Positions 1 to 6,912 of a stretch of 35,468 bases of DNA are shown piece by piece. How positions within the stretch are numbered: position 1 is the stretch's first letter; each line of letters opens with the position of its first letter. The notes under the pieces are model-generated. The model had not been told where the DNA came from. It saw nothing but the letters and a program-made list of their open reading frames with translations, and made no database searches. The position numbers and the translations under genes are program-made. The stretch is from Flavobacteriaceae bacterium UBA6268 (GTDB taxonomy: Bacteria > Bacteroidota > Bacteroidia > Flavobacteriales > Flavobacteriaceae), in contig DJVA01000060.1 in the NCBI GenBank assembly GCA_002440705.1, positions 1 through 35,468 of the forward strand. The letters are read 5' to 3'.

Positions 1-386
1 TGGTCGCGGTACTGTATGGTAACGTACGTAGCGTTAGTGGTTACATCGCCCAAAAATTGATCTTTGGCATACTCTGGTAGGGGTTCGGTGTCTTGGGTAA
101 ATGCCTTGGGGGCTTTATCGTAGGTATTTTCAAGCAACCCATCGTCCGTAGAAATGCTGAAGGAGTCTTTTTCGTCCTCCCCAAGGGTGGTCTTTTCCTG
201 AGGGTCTTTGTCGTCCCGTGGAATGGTGAGGCTCGGAATTTTTCGGGGAGGCAATTCCAGTCCAGTATCTGAAGGAGTATAGGTATCGTTGTTTTCAAAC
301 TTTACCGTGTTATTGTTGGTTTCCAATTGTGACCAAAGGGCTGTAGTGGAAAATAAAAGGATCAAAGCAAGCAATTCTTTTTTCAT
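1..386 (-). CDS. Secreted protein of unknown function, cut by the window edge
   Basis: The ATG at 386 opens MKKELLALILLFSTTALWSQ, a standard Bacteroidota signal peptide ending in a WSQ cleavage site. The frame stays open for 128 codons to the window edge, so the C-terminus is missing. The visible mature part is hydrophilic and rich in Pro, Asp, Thr and Lys (for example TGLELPPRKIPSLTIP). It ends near DQFLGDVTTNATYVTIQYRD, where a folded beta domain seems to start. From memory, this resembles a conserved secreted flavobacterial protein with no known function. It lies 29 bases downstream of the small membrane-protein gene at 416-589 on the same strand, so the two are probably one transcript. 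Function is not assigned. Confidence 0.75.
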   Translation of the reverse strand, partial: MKKELLALILLFSTTALWSQLETNNNTVKFENNDTYTPSDTGLELPPRKIPSLTIPRDDKDPQEKTTLGEDEKDSFSISTDDGLLENTYDKAPKAFTQDTEPLPEYAKDQFLGDVTTNATYVTIQYRD

Positions 387-415
387 GGCAAGGGTTTAAC
401 AAAAATCAAACCAAA

Positions 416-589
416 TTATTCGTCCTGCGCTTCATTCGGCTCCGAGGTAGACCGTCTTTTTTTTCGAAGCCAAAAATAGACCACAATGAGTACTACTGGG
501 ATCACAATATAAATAATCACTTCCCAAATATTACTGAGATTTACGGGTGTATTGCTGTCGGGTTTTGGGACCTCCGTCGGAATTTGCAT
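416..589 (-). CDS. Small single-span membrane protein (57 aa)
   Basis: This short gene starts MQIPTEVPKPDSNTPVNLSN. It has one strongly hydrophobic segment (about residues 24-41, IYIVIPVVLIVVYFW), then a basic RKKRRS stop-transfer stretch and an acidic tail ending EAQDE. That predicts a single inner-membrane span with a short periplasmic N-terminus and a cytoplasmic C-terminus. Similar small flavobacterial proteins sometimes carry the database name adenylosuccinate synthetase; nothing here supports enzyme activity, and the name probably spread from a neighbouring purA. The gene sits just upstream of the secreted protein at 1-386. The ATG at 589 is the only in-frame start that gives this organisation. 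Confidence 0.7.
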   Translation of the reverse strand: MQIPTEVPKPDSNTPVNLSNIWEVIIYIVIPVVLIVVYFWLRKKRRSTSEPNEAQDE

Positions 590-778
590 GATGCATTCAG
601 AATTTGTAGGAAAGTTACGAAAATTTGAAATGCTGCTTTTCCTCGATTCACCTTCTTTTAGATAATCTTAACAACTTAGGCCGCTCTACTGGGTAAATTA
701 ACAAAACAATAGCACTCCTTAACGAATAATTTAAGACTATGGGTTGTTATTTTGTCTGAAACCATAAAACTTAGTATC

Positions 779-1633
779 ATGAAAAAAATTGTAAATCTGA
801 CCCTCTTGGTGAGCATGGCAACTCTCAGTTCCTGTGTATCCAAGAAAAAGTATGTGGCGTTGGAAGATCAGTACAACGAAACACGCTCTGCACTGACCAA
901 AACCCAATTGGAGAAGGAAGAAATCGAGGCCAAGTACGCTCAAATTGAAGAACGCGTCGCCAATTACAACGCTAAAATCAAGTCCCTGAGCGAAGCCAAC
1001 ACCGACTTGGAAAACAATAGCCTTCGCAATTACGGTAACGTGGTCCTTTCCAAAAAGGACAAAGAACAAATGAAGGAAGCCTTGGCCAAGGTAGATCCCC
1101 AAGAATTGGCGCAAGCCCGTACCCTGGAGGATTCCTTGAACTTGATTATATCCCACAACCTCAAGAAAAACCTGGACGAAACTCTGGTAGCCGAAGGCGA
1201 AGAGGATGACATCGCTATCGATGTGGACGAAACCGTTGTGATGATTACCATTTCGGACAAATTGTTGTTTACTTCCGGAAGCTCCAAGGTAAATCCAAAA
1301 GCAGATCGTTTATTGCAGCGATTGGCCGATGTCATCAACAGCGAACCGGCTATGGAAGTGCTAATTGAAGGACATACCGATTCCAAAACCGTAAAGCCTG
1401 GGTCCTATGTAAAAGATAATTGGGACCTGAGCGTACAGCGTTCAACAGCAGTGATACGGAAGCTTCAAAACGATTTTAATGTGGAGCCCAGCAAGTTGAT
1501 TGCTGCCGGAAGAAGTAGTTATGAGCCCATTGCAGGGAACGATACGGCAGATGGCCGTTCCAAAAATAGACGCACCAGGATCGTGATCCTGCCTAACTTG
1601 GATAAGTTTTTAGCGTTGCTCAGTGCAAATTAA
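779..1633 (+). CDS. OmpA-family peptidoglycan-binding lipoprotein
   Basis: A 284-residue envelope protein. The signal peptide ends in the lipobox LSSC (Cys19), so it is probably lipid-anchored in the outer membrane. Residues about 25-80 are charged and heptad-like, predicting a coiled-coil spacer. Residues about 155-270 form an OmpA C-terminal domain with the peptidoglycan-contacting GHTD at 198-201 and NRR at 263-265, both intact. The expected role is tethering the outer membrane to peptidoglycan. An in-frame TTG lies 9 codons upstream, but only the ATG at 779 puts the Lys-Lys and hydrophobic core at the N-terminus. It is a single gene ending in a strong terminator at 1662-1689. Confidence 0.9.
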   Translation: MKKIVNLTLLVSMATLSSCVSKKKYVALEDQYNETRSALTKTQLEKEEIEAKYAQIEERVANYNAKIKSLSEANTDLENNSLRNYGNVVLSKKDKEQMKEALAKVDPQELAQARTLEDSLNLIISHNLKKNLDETLVAEGEEDDIAIDVDETVVMITISDKLLFTSGSSKVNPKADRLLQRLADVINSEPAMEVLIEGHTDSKTVKPGSYVKDNWDLSVQRSTAVIRKLQNDFNVEPSKLIAAGRSSYEPIAGNDTADGRSKNRRTRIVILPNLDKFLALLSAN

Positions 1634-1661
1634 ATCCATACTTTGCCTGTTAATGAAGAAG

Positions 1662-1689
1662 CAGCTCCGTTTCCGGAGCTGTTTTTTTT
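1662..1689 (+). terminator. Rho-independent terminator of the OmpA lipoprotein gene
   Basis: A perfect 8-bp stem CAGCTCCG/CGGAGCTG (1662-1669 and 1674-1681) with loop TTTC is followed by eight T. It starts 28 bases after the OmpA stop. The T-tract touches the stop codon (1688-1690) of the convergent SDR gene. Confidence 0.9.
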
Positions 1690-2413
1690 ATGATCTAGAC
1701 GGCATGGAAGGCCTTACCTCAATTTTACTGGGGAGGGTTCGTGGATGCATTTTAAGCAAATCGACTACGATTTGGCCGATGTCTTCCTGCTGAATTTTCC
1801 AGGCATCCTTTTCATCAGGGACATTTCCGTTGAAGTGAGTTGCCACCGAACCGGGCATGATGGTAGATACCTTAATTCCGAAGGGCCTTAAATCCAACAT
1901 GGCCGCCTGAGTAAAGCCGGTTAGTCCAAACTTACTCGCATTGTATGCGCTAGCGGTGGCAAAAAAATTGGTTCCTGCCAAACTGGAAATGGTAATGTAA
2001 TACCCTTTACTTTTCTTCAAGGAGTCTACGGTAGCCTTTAAGGTAAAAAAGGCCCCCGTTAGGTTGGTGTCGATGGTTTCGTTCCATTGTGCGATTGTTA
2101 AATCCTGGACTGGGGCAAAATGACCCAATCCTGCATTCGCGATGACAACGTCTATTTTGCCAAATTCTTCCAACACCTGTTGCACGGCTTCTTTTTGGCT
2201 TTCAAAGTTTCGAACATCGGCCTCAATACCGATGGCATACGAACCATCATTCCCTTCTCCATTGAGTTGCTTGAGTGCCTTTCGGATGCGCTCTTGATGT
2301 CTTCCTGTAATGGCTACATGGATACCCTGCTTTAAAAATTGCTGCGCAATCCCAAAACCAATACCTGTGGTACCACCGGTGATGTAAGCTACCTTTCCCC
2401 TTATTTGTTCCAT
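1688..2413 (-). CDS. Short-chain dehydrogenase/reductase
   Basis: A 241-residue classical SDR. It has the Rossmann cofactor motif TGGTTGIG at 12-19, NAGLG at 93-97, the structural Asn117, and the catalytic Ser143/144, Tyr157 and Lys161 (YNASK). The enzyme would use NAD(P)H to oxidise or reduce a carbonyl or alcohol. Arg38 after the second beta strand (TGRHQ) hints at NADP(H) preference. The substrate cannot be told from sequence; relatives are annotated as 3-oxoacyl-ACP reductase-like or sepiapterin-reductase-like. An in-frame GTG two codons upstream also exists; the ATG at 2413 gives the normal SDR start (MEQIRGKVAYITGG). It is divergent from the dipeptidase gene at 2453, with about 39 bases between the starts. 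Confidence 0.88.
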   Translation of the reverse strand: MEQIRGKVAYITGGTTGIGFGIAQQFLKQGIHVAITGRHQERIRKALKQLNGEGNDGSYAIGIEADVRNFESQKEAVQQVLEEFGKIDVVIANAGLGHFAPVQDLTIAQWNETIDTNLTGAFFTLKATVDSLKKSKGYYITISSLAGTNFFATASAYNASKFGLTGFTQAAMLDLRPFGIKVSTIMPGSVATHFNGNVPDEKDAWKIQQEDIGQIVVDLLKMHPRTLPSKIEVRPSMPSRS

Positions 2414-2452
2414 AAACACAATCTTTTCTTAAATATACATTATCTTTCGGCT

Positions 2453-3067
2453 ATGGGACAAATTCCGTTCAAAAATTTGTGTCTTCTGGTACTGGTGTGC
2501 TGCGCCAAGGGAAATTCCCAGCAGGCATTGGTGGACCTCGCATCGCTTCCTTCAAATTTTACCTATGAAATCCGTTATGCGACTTCCGATAATTTTATGG
2601 GAACGGTCCTCTACCCCTGCGCCAAGTGTTTACTGCGTGCTGAAGTTGCCGAGGCCCTACTTGAGGCCAATCAATACTTTTGTGAGAAGGGCTATCAAAT
2701 TAAAATTTATGATTGTTACCGACCCTTGGACATTCAAAAAGCGATGTGGTCCAAGGTACCCAATGCAGCGTACGTCGCAAACCCCTACGACAAAGGTTCT
2801 GTGCACAACCGTGGTGCAGCGGTGGATATTACCCTGGTAACGTTGGAAGGCTGTGAAGTGGCGATGGGCACTGACTATGATTACTTTGGAAAAGAGGCGC
2901 ATATCGACAATTTGCAACTCCCCGAAACAATCCTCTCAAACCGAAACCTCTTGTTGGAAGGGATGAAACAATTTGGCTTTCAACCCATCCGGACGGAATG
3001 GTGGCATTTTAGTTTCATCAGGAACTATCAGTTCCCCATTTTAAACGAACCTTTGCCCTGCGATTAA
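2453..3067 (+). CDS. D-Ala-D-Ala dipeptidase, VanX/DdpX type (peptidase M15D)
   Basis: A 204-residue exported zinc dipeptidase that would split D-alanyl-D-alanine in the periplasm. All family landmarks are present: the transition-state Arg90 (YDCYRP), the zinc ligands His118 and Asp125 within SVHNRGAAVD, and the EWWH motif at 182-185 giving catalytic Glu182 and the third ligand His185. Residues 1-24 look like a signal peptide. In Gram-negative bacteria such enzymes usually recycle cell-wall D-Ala-D-Ala; no vanH or vanA partner is here, so vancomycin resistance is not implied. The frame extends 38 codons upstream into the SDR gene, but the ATG at 2453 gives the signal peptide. A TATCTTTC box at 2441-2448 may be the -7 element, which would leave a very short leader. 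Confidence 0.88.
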   Translation: MGQIPFKNLCLLVLVCCAKGNSQQALVDLASLPSNFTYEIRYATSDNFMGTVLYPCAKCLLRAEVAEALLEANQYFCEKGYQIKIYDCYRPLDIQKAMWSKVPNAAYVANPYDKGSVHNRGAAVDITLVTLEGCEVAMGTDYDYFGKEAHIDNLQLPETILSNRNLLLEGMKQFGFQPIRTEWWHFSFIRNYQFPILNEPLPCD

Positions 3068-3104
3068 AATATTCATAAAATGAAGGCAAGGAATTCGCAA
3101 TGAT

Positions 3105-3112
3105 TATCTTTG
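3105..3112 (+). promoter_or_regulatory. Candidate -7 box for the DUF3817/ybdG pair
   Basis: TATCTTTG matches the Bacteroidota -7 consensus TAnnTTTG exactly and lies 15 bases before the ATG at 3128. No TTG was found at the -33 distance, so support is moderate. If used, the leader is only about ten bases. Confidence 0.3.
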
Positions 3113-3127
3113 CACAAATTTTCAAGC

Positions 3128-3406
3128 ATGGAAATTACTGCCCAGCAATTTCGTTTTGTTAGCATTCTTGAAGGGCTCTCTTTTTTAATCCTTTTGGGAA
3201 TTGCCATGCCGTTAAAATACGTATGGGGCTTGCCCCAGATGGTACAATTTGTTGGAATGACACACGGCATCTTATTTATGCTGTATGTTGGTGGTGCCTT
3301 TATCATGAAGCGGCGCTTGCAGTGGACCCTAGCCGTTTTTGCCATGGTATTATTTTGTTCCATACTTCCGTTTGGTCCTTTTTATGTTGAAAGAAAGTAT
3401 TTATGA
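3128..3406 (+). CDS. DUF3817 small integral membrane protein
   Basis: A 92-residue protein made almost entirely of three hydrophobic segments (about 14-32, 42-62 and 68-86). It starts FRFVSILEGLSFLILLG and has MTHGILFMLYV in the middle; an Ile-Leu-Glu-Gly near the first helix and His-Gly in the second are typical of DUF3817. Related domains occur beside transporters in Bacteroidota, but the function is unknown. The ATG at 3128 is preferred to a TTG six codons upstream. Its stop overlaps the ATG of the mechanosensitive channel by four bases (ATGA at 3403-3406), so the two are translationally coupled. Confidence 0.82.
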   Translation: MEITAQQFRFVSILEGLSFLILLGIAMPLKYVWGLPQMVQFVGMTHGILFMLYVGGAFIMKRRLQWTLAVFAMVLFCSILPFGPFYVERKYL

Positions 3407-4674
3407 TCGATAGAGAACAAATCATACATTACACGGAATGGTTCCGTAATTACCTGACCCACCATGGGATGGGAAATTTTTGGGCTACGTTGCTCAATAC
3501 CATTCTTATTGCCCTTGTGGGCATTGGGGTAATCCTGTTGCTGGATTTTGTTACCAGAAAGGTAATTGTGCAAGTCTTCAAAGCTTTCAGCAATAAAACA
3601 AAAAATACGTTTGACGATTTCCTAGTGTTGAGCAATTTTCCAAGGTTTGTGGCCCATTTGATGCCATTGGCCCTTCTTTGGTACCTCATCCCAATCATTT
3701 TCAACGATTACCCCACCACTTCCGCCGCATTAAAGATTGGTGCGGAAATCTATTTGGTAATCCTCTGTGTTTTGATATTTAGGAGCATCCTTAGGACCAC
3801 GAAAAACTTTCTTCGCGAAAATCACGAAAAATACAATGACAAACCCCTAGAAAGCTACCAACAGGTATTGATGATCTTTGCTTGGGGCGCTGCCATATTT
3901 ATGATCGTAAACTTAATGACAGGGTTTAGCATTCAAAGTCTGGCATCCTTAGGGGCTGCGTCTGCAGTGCTGCTGCTGATTTTTAGAGATACCATTTTGG
4001 GGTTTGTCGCCAGCATTCAAGTTTCGGTGAATGACATTGTGCGAATTGGCGATTGGATCACTTTCAGTAAGTTTGGGGCCGATGGGTATGTGACCGAAAT
4101 TAATCTAGCTACGGTTCGGGTGCAGAATTTTGACAACACCTACACCACCATTCCCACGTATAGTTTGATCGCAGATTCCTTTCAAAACTGGCGCGGGATG
4201 CAGGAATCGCCAGGAAGAAGAATCAAACGCTCCCTTTTCATCAAACAGAATACGGTTCGGTTTTTAACGGCCAAGGAAATTGAAGACCTTAAAAAAATTG
4301 AACTGATCCGTCCTTACATCGAGCACCGCGAGAAGGATGTACATCGCTACAACACTTCCAAGAATATTGACAAATCGTTGCTCATCAATGGGAGAAACCA
4401 GACCAATCTAGGTGTTTTCCGAAAATATGCCGATGCACTTTTACACGAAAACCCTGCCATCAATAAGGATTTATTTTTGATGGTACGCCACCTAGCGCCA
4501 ACCGATCGCGGCATTCCAATTGAAATTTTTTGTTTCAGCAGCGATAAACGGTGGGAAAACTTTGAACACATACAAGCCGATATCTTTGACCACCTCATTG
4601 CGGCCATACCCTATTTTGGGTTGGAATTGTTTGAAGTACCTTCAGGAAAGGATTTTGAGGCAATCAAGCATTAG
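3403..4674 (+). CDS. ybdG: MscS-family mechanosensitive channel, YbdG type
   Basis: A 423-residue inner-membrane channel. About five hydrophobic segments precede the pore helix LASLGAASAVLLLIFRD. Next comes the MscS beta domain with GDWITFSKFGADGYVTEI and TTIPTYSLIADSFQNW. The long C-terminal region (GRRIKRS, RFLTAKEIEDL, IQADIFDHL) matches E. coli YbdG, the miniconductance channel of about 415 residues, closely enough to prefer that subfamily over plain MscS. The expected role is releasing solutes on osmotic downshift. It is coupled to the DUF3817 gene upstream. Its last 11 bases overlap the convergent thioesterase gene. Confidence 0.9.
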   Translation: MIDREQIIHYTEWFRNYLTHHGMGNFWATLLNTILIALVGIGVILLLDFVTRKVIVQVFKAFSNKTKNTFDDFLVLSNFPRFVAHLMPLALLWYLIPIIFNDYPTTSAALKIGAEIYLVILCVLIFRSILRTTKNFLRENHEKYNDKPLESYQQVLMIFAWGAAIFMIVNLMTGFSIQSLASLGAASAVLLLIFRDTILGFVASIQVSVNDIVRIGDWITFSKFGADGYVTEINLATVRVQNFDNTYTTIPTYSLIADSFQNWRGMQESPGRRIKRSLFIKQNTVRFLTAKEIEDLKKIELIRPYIEHREKDVHRYNTSKNIDKSLLINGRNQTNLGVFRKYADALLHENPAINKDLFLMVRHLAPTDRGIPIEIFCFSSDKRWENFEHIQADIFDHLIAAIPYFGLELFEVPSGKDFEAIKH

Positions 4675-5068
4675 TTTCCGAATCGCCCAACCGATCCTTC
4701 ACAAATTCTACTTTGGTTTTTCCGTGCGGAATCGGTTTTCCCTCGTACCCGATGCTTACCATGATAATCTTGTCTACCGTAATAATCGTCTCGCGCATCA
4801 TCTTGTTTCGCACTTCACAGCTCAAGGTCATTGAAGTAATGCCAAAAGCCACTACATCAATACCAATTTCCACAATATCCCCTTTTTTTGCACTGCTGCG
4901 GAAATTGATTTCACTGATAAATTTGGTGACCACCCGATGATTTTCCAATTGAATGATGGCATACAAAGCACATTCTTCATCGATCCATTCCAACAAACGC
5001 CCCCCAAACAATGTTCCATTGGGGTTTAAGTCTTCGGGCTTTACCCATTTACGTGTATGAAAGCGCAT
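4664..5068 (-). CDS. Acyl-CoA thioesterase, hotdog fold
   Basis: A 134-residue single hotdog domain. The signature NPNGTLFGGRLLEWIDEECA (14-33) is the acyl-CoA hydrolase motif of the YciA/BACH group, in which the Asp of the WID/WMD element is catalytic. The strand FISEINFRSSAKKGDIVEIG is also typical. It would hydrolyse acyl-CoA thioesters in the cytoplasm; chain-length preference is not readable. Its ATG overlaps the DUF72 stop by one base (TAATG at 5066-5070), so it is the second gene of a two-gene operon. Its 3' end overlaps the channel gene. Confidence 0.88.
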   Translation of the reverse strand: MRFHTRKWVKPEDLNPNGTLFGGRLLEWIDEECALYAIIQLENHRVVTKFISEINFRSSAKKGDIVEIGIDVVAFGITSMTLSCEVRNKMMRETIITVDKIIMVSIGYEGKPIPHGKTKVEFVKDRLGDSETNA

Positions 5069-5952
5069 TAGAATAGTGTTTCTGGTTGGTCCATTTGCGG
5101 GATCTGCAGCGCAGTGCCCAATCGCTCGTTAAGGCTTTTGATAAAATGTGCAGACAGCAATGGGGAGGCCTTTTCCACATTTTGATGCACAAAAAAGTAG
5201 AGGTGGGTTAGCCCTTCCCCTACCCAAGTTTCCAGTCGATCCACCCATTCATCCAATCGCGTATAATCACTTTCATGGTTGGCCCCATTATACCGAATAA
5301 AGGCTACCGGTGTGGTAAGCCGCATGTGCAGTAAATCCCTACGGCCAGCCGTATCGACAATGAGGTTGGTTACTTGGTATTTTTCCATCAGCGGGTACAG
5401 TTGGTTAGCAATGGATGAATCGTTGAACCAATCCGTATGACGAAACTCTACTGCAATGCGCATATCCTTAGGGATGGCCTCAAAGAAAGTGGGCAATCGA
5501 TCGATGAACTTGGGTGAAAACGTATCGTGCATCTGCACAAAAACCATTTCCAATTTGTCGTTGAGGTTAGAGGTATGCAACAAGTATTCGTTGAGGTAAC
5601 CTTCAAAATCGTTCAATCGTTTCCAATGCGTCACGCCTTGGAACATTTTTGGAAAAAAACGGAAGTCGGTTGGGGTTTTTTCATACCACCCCTCGTAAGT
5701 GTTGACGGGGAAAATCCTGTAAAAGGTAGCATTGAGTTCAATGGAATTGAACTGTGTGGCGTAATATTCCAGTTCATCTTTCGTGCCGCGGGGATAAAAC
5801 CCTTTGAGATCGGCCCGGTTCCATTTGGCACAACCCACATAAGCTTTTAAGGCTTTTTTTTCTGTGGATTGCAATACTGAGCGCATATCGGGATGATCTG
5901 GCGGCAGTTTAAAGTCAATTTTTGAGGGATCTGCTACTTTTCCAAATTTCAT
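5068..5952 (-). CDS. DUF72 family protein (YecE-like TIM barrel)
   Basis: A 294-residue DUF72 protein. Recognised motifs are YVGCAKWN near the start of the barrel, FNSIELNATFYR, FRFFPKMFQGVTH, MRIAVEFRH and AFIRYNGAN. The family folds as a TIM barrel and has no firmly established biochemical activity. The N-terminal extension before the barrel (MKFGKVADPSKIDFKLPPDHPD) is the form usual in Bacteroidota. An in-frame TTG ten codons upstream at 5982 gives only a weaker, unconserved-looking extension, so the ATG at 5952 is chosen. It is the first gene of the operon with the thioesterase. Confidence 0.85.
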   Translation of the reverse strand: MKFGKVADPSKIDFKLPPDHPDMRSVLQSTEKKALKAYVGCAKWNRADLKGFYPRGTKDELEYYATQFNSIELNATFYRIFPVNTYEGWYEKTPTDFRFFPKMFQGVTHWKRLNDFEGYLNEYLLHTSNLNDKLEMVFVQMHDTFSPKFIDRLPTFFEAIPKDMRIAVEFRHTDWFNDSSIANQLYPLMEKYQVTNLIVDTAGRRDLLHMRLTTPVAFIRYNGANHESDYTRLDEWVDRLETWVGEGLTHLYFFVHQNVEKASPLLSAHFIKSLNERLGTALQIPQMDQPETLF

Positions 5953-6027
5953 GTTGCCATCGTTTTGGTAAAGATAACGCAACTAGAAATGAATAGCGAA
6001 TGAAATATTATAAAAGCTGTAACAAAT

Positions 6028-6056
6028 TTGACACGGGGAATACTTACCTTTATAAA
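6028..6056 (+). promoter_or_regulatory. Promoter candidate before the LolA-like gene
   Basis: TTGACA (6028-6033), 17 bases, then TATAAA (6051-6056) would be an excellent sigma-70 promoter of the E. coli type. The flavobacterial reading is TACCTTTA at 6045-6052, one base off TAnnTTTG, but its spacing to the TTG is short. The start codon is at 6082. Which boxes are used cannot be decided from sequence. Confidence 0.3.
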
Positions 6057-6081
6057 ACCTTTTAAATTCTAAAACACTCCT

Positions 6082-6864
6082 ATGAAGACTTTGAAATTCA
6101 TTTCAATGGGCGTCCTTTTCCTGCTTGGCACCCTAGTTATTAAAGCGCAGACTGCAGACGAGATTATATCCAATTTTATTGAAAACACGGGAGGGCTCGA
6201 TGCCTGGAAATCCTTGAAAGCACTAAAATTTGAAGGCAATGTCGATATTGGGCAAGGCATCACAATCCCTATCGAAGTTATTAGCACCAACGATGGGAAA
6301 ACAATGATCAAGGCCAATTTCCAAGGTCAAAATTTTTATCAAACCGTGTATGATGGCGAAACCCTTTGGGGCACCAACCAAATGACCATGCAAGCGGAAA
6401 AGAGCGATGCCGAAGCTACCGCAAATTATAAGAATGAAGCCAATGATTTTCCCGACCCATTCATCGACTATAAAGAAAAAGGATATACTGTGGAACTTAT
6501 TGGAAATGAAACCATTGAAGGTACGGATACTTATAAAATCAAATTAGTTAAAGAACCCGTAATGGTGGATGGAAAGGAAGAACAAGATATTTCATTTTAT
6601 TATTTTGACACAGAAAACTTTGTGCCTATTGTTGTTGAAACCGAAATCAATTCGGGACCTGCAGCAGGAATGGTCAGTCAAACAAAGCTCAGCGATTACC
6701 AAGAAGTGGACGGACTTTATTTTGCGTTTTCAATTGTTGACGGAATTAAAGGACAGCCTGGCGGTCAAGGAGTAACGATCACTAGCATTTCATTAAATCC
6801 TGAAGTTGACGAAAGTATCTTTGCATTTCCCGAACCTGTGAGTACAGGCGAGACCAAGGAATAA
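6082..6864 (+). CDS. Secreted protein with a LolA/LolB-like fold
   Basis: A 260-residue exported protein. The signal peptide is residues 1-22, ending VIKAQ. The mature N-terminus TADEIISNFIENTGGLDAWKSLKALKFEGNV is the characteristic opening of Bacteroidota proteins annotated as outer-membrane lipoprotein-sorting-like: a helix, then a beta-sheet built of repeated strands (TMIKANFQGQNFYQTVYDGE, TYKIKLVKEPV, FYYFDTENFVPIVVETE). It has no lipobox. The likely role is binding a lipid or acyl chain in the periplasm, by analogy with fold and not by proven function. The next gene, a large Asp-box protein, lies 48 bases downstream with a terminator hairpin in the gap. Confidence 0.75.
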   Translation: MKTLKFISMGVLFLLGTLVIKAQTADEIISNFIENTGGLDAWKSLKALKFEGNVDIGQGITIPIEVISTNDGKTMIKANFQGQNFYQTVYDGETLWGTNQMTMQAEKSDAEATANYKNEANDFPDPFIDYKEKGYTVELIGNETIEGTDTYKIKLVKEPVMVDGKEEQDISFYYFDTENFVPIVVETEINSGPAAGMVSQTKLSDYQEVDGLYFAFSIVDGIKGQPGGQGVTITSISLNPEVDESIFAFPEPVSTGETKE

Positions 6865-6879
6865 TAACAAGTAATTACC

Positions 6880-6906
6880 ATCCCTGCCCGTTCAGGGATT
6901 TTTTTA
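6880..6906 (+). terminator. Terminator or attenuator hairpin between two secreted-protein genes
   Basis: A 7-bp stem ATCCCTG/CAGGGAT (6880-6886 and 6893-6899) with a six-base loop is followed by a T-rich run. The next start codon is at 6913, leaving no room for a promoter after it. Confidence 0.75.
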
Positions 6907-6912
6907 TCACCT

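Noticed and set aside
737..1156. Minus-strand frame of 139 codons
   Set aside because: It is antisense to the OmpA lipoprotein gene and mirrors its codon structure; no family resemblance.
2453..3067. VanX-type gene as vancomycin resistance
   Set aside because: No vanH, vanA or vanS/R partners; such dipeptidases are common in Gram-negative wall recycling.
6028..6056. Near-perfect E. coli sigma-70 promoter as proof of foreign origin
   Set aside because: A single chance match is expected in A/T-rich intergenic DNA; the downstream gene is typically flavobacterial. It is kept only as a low-confidence promoter.
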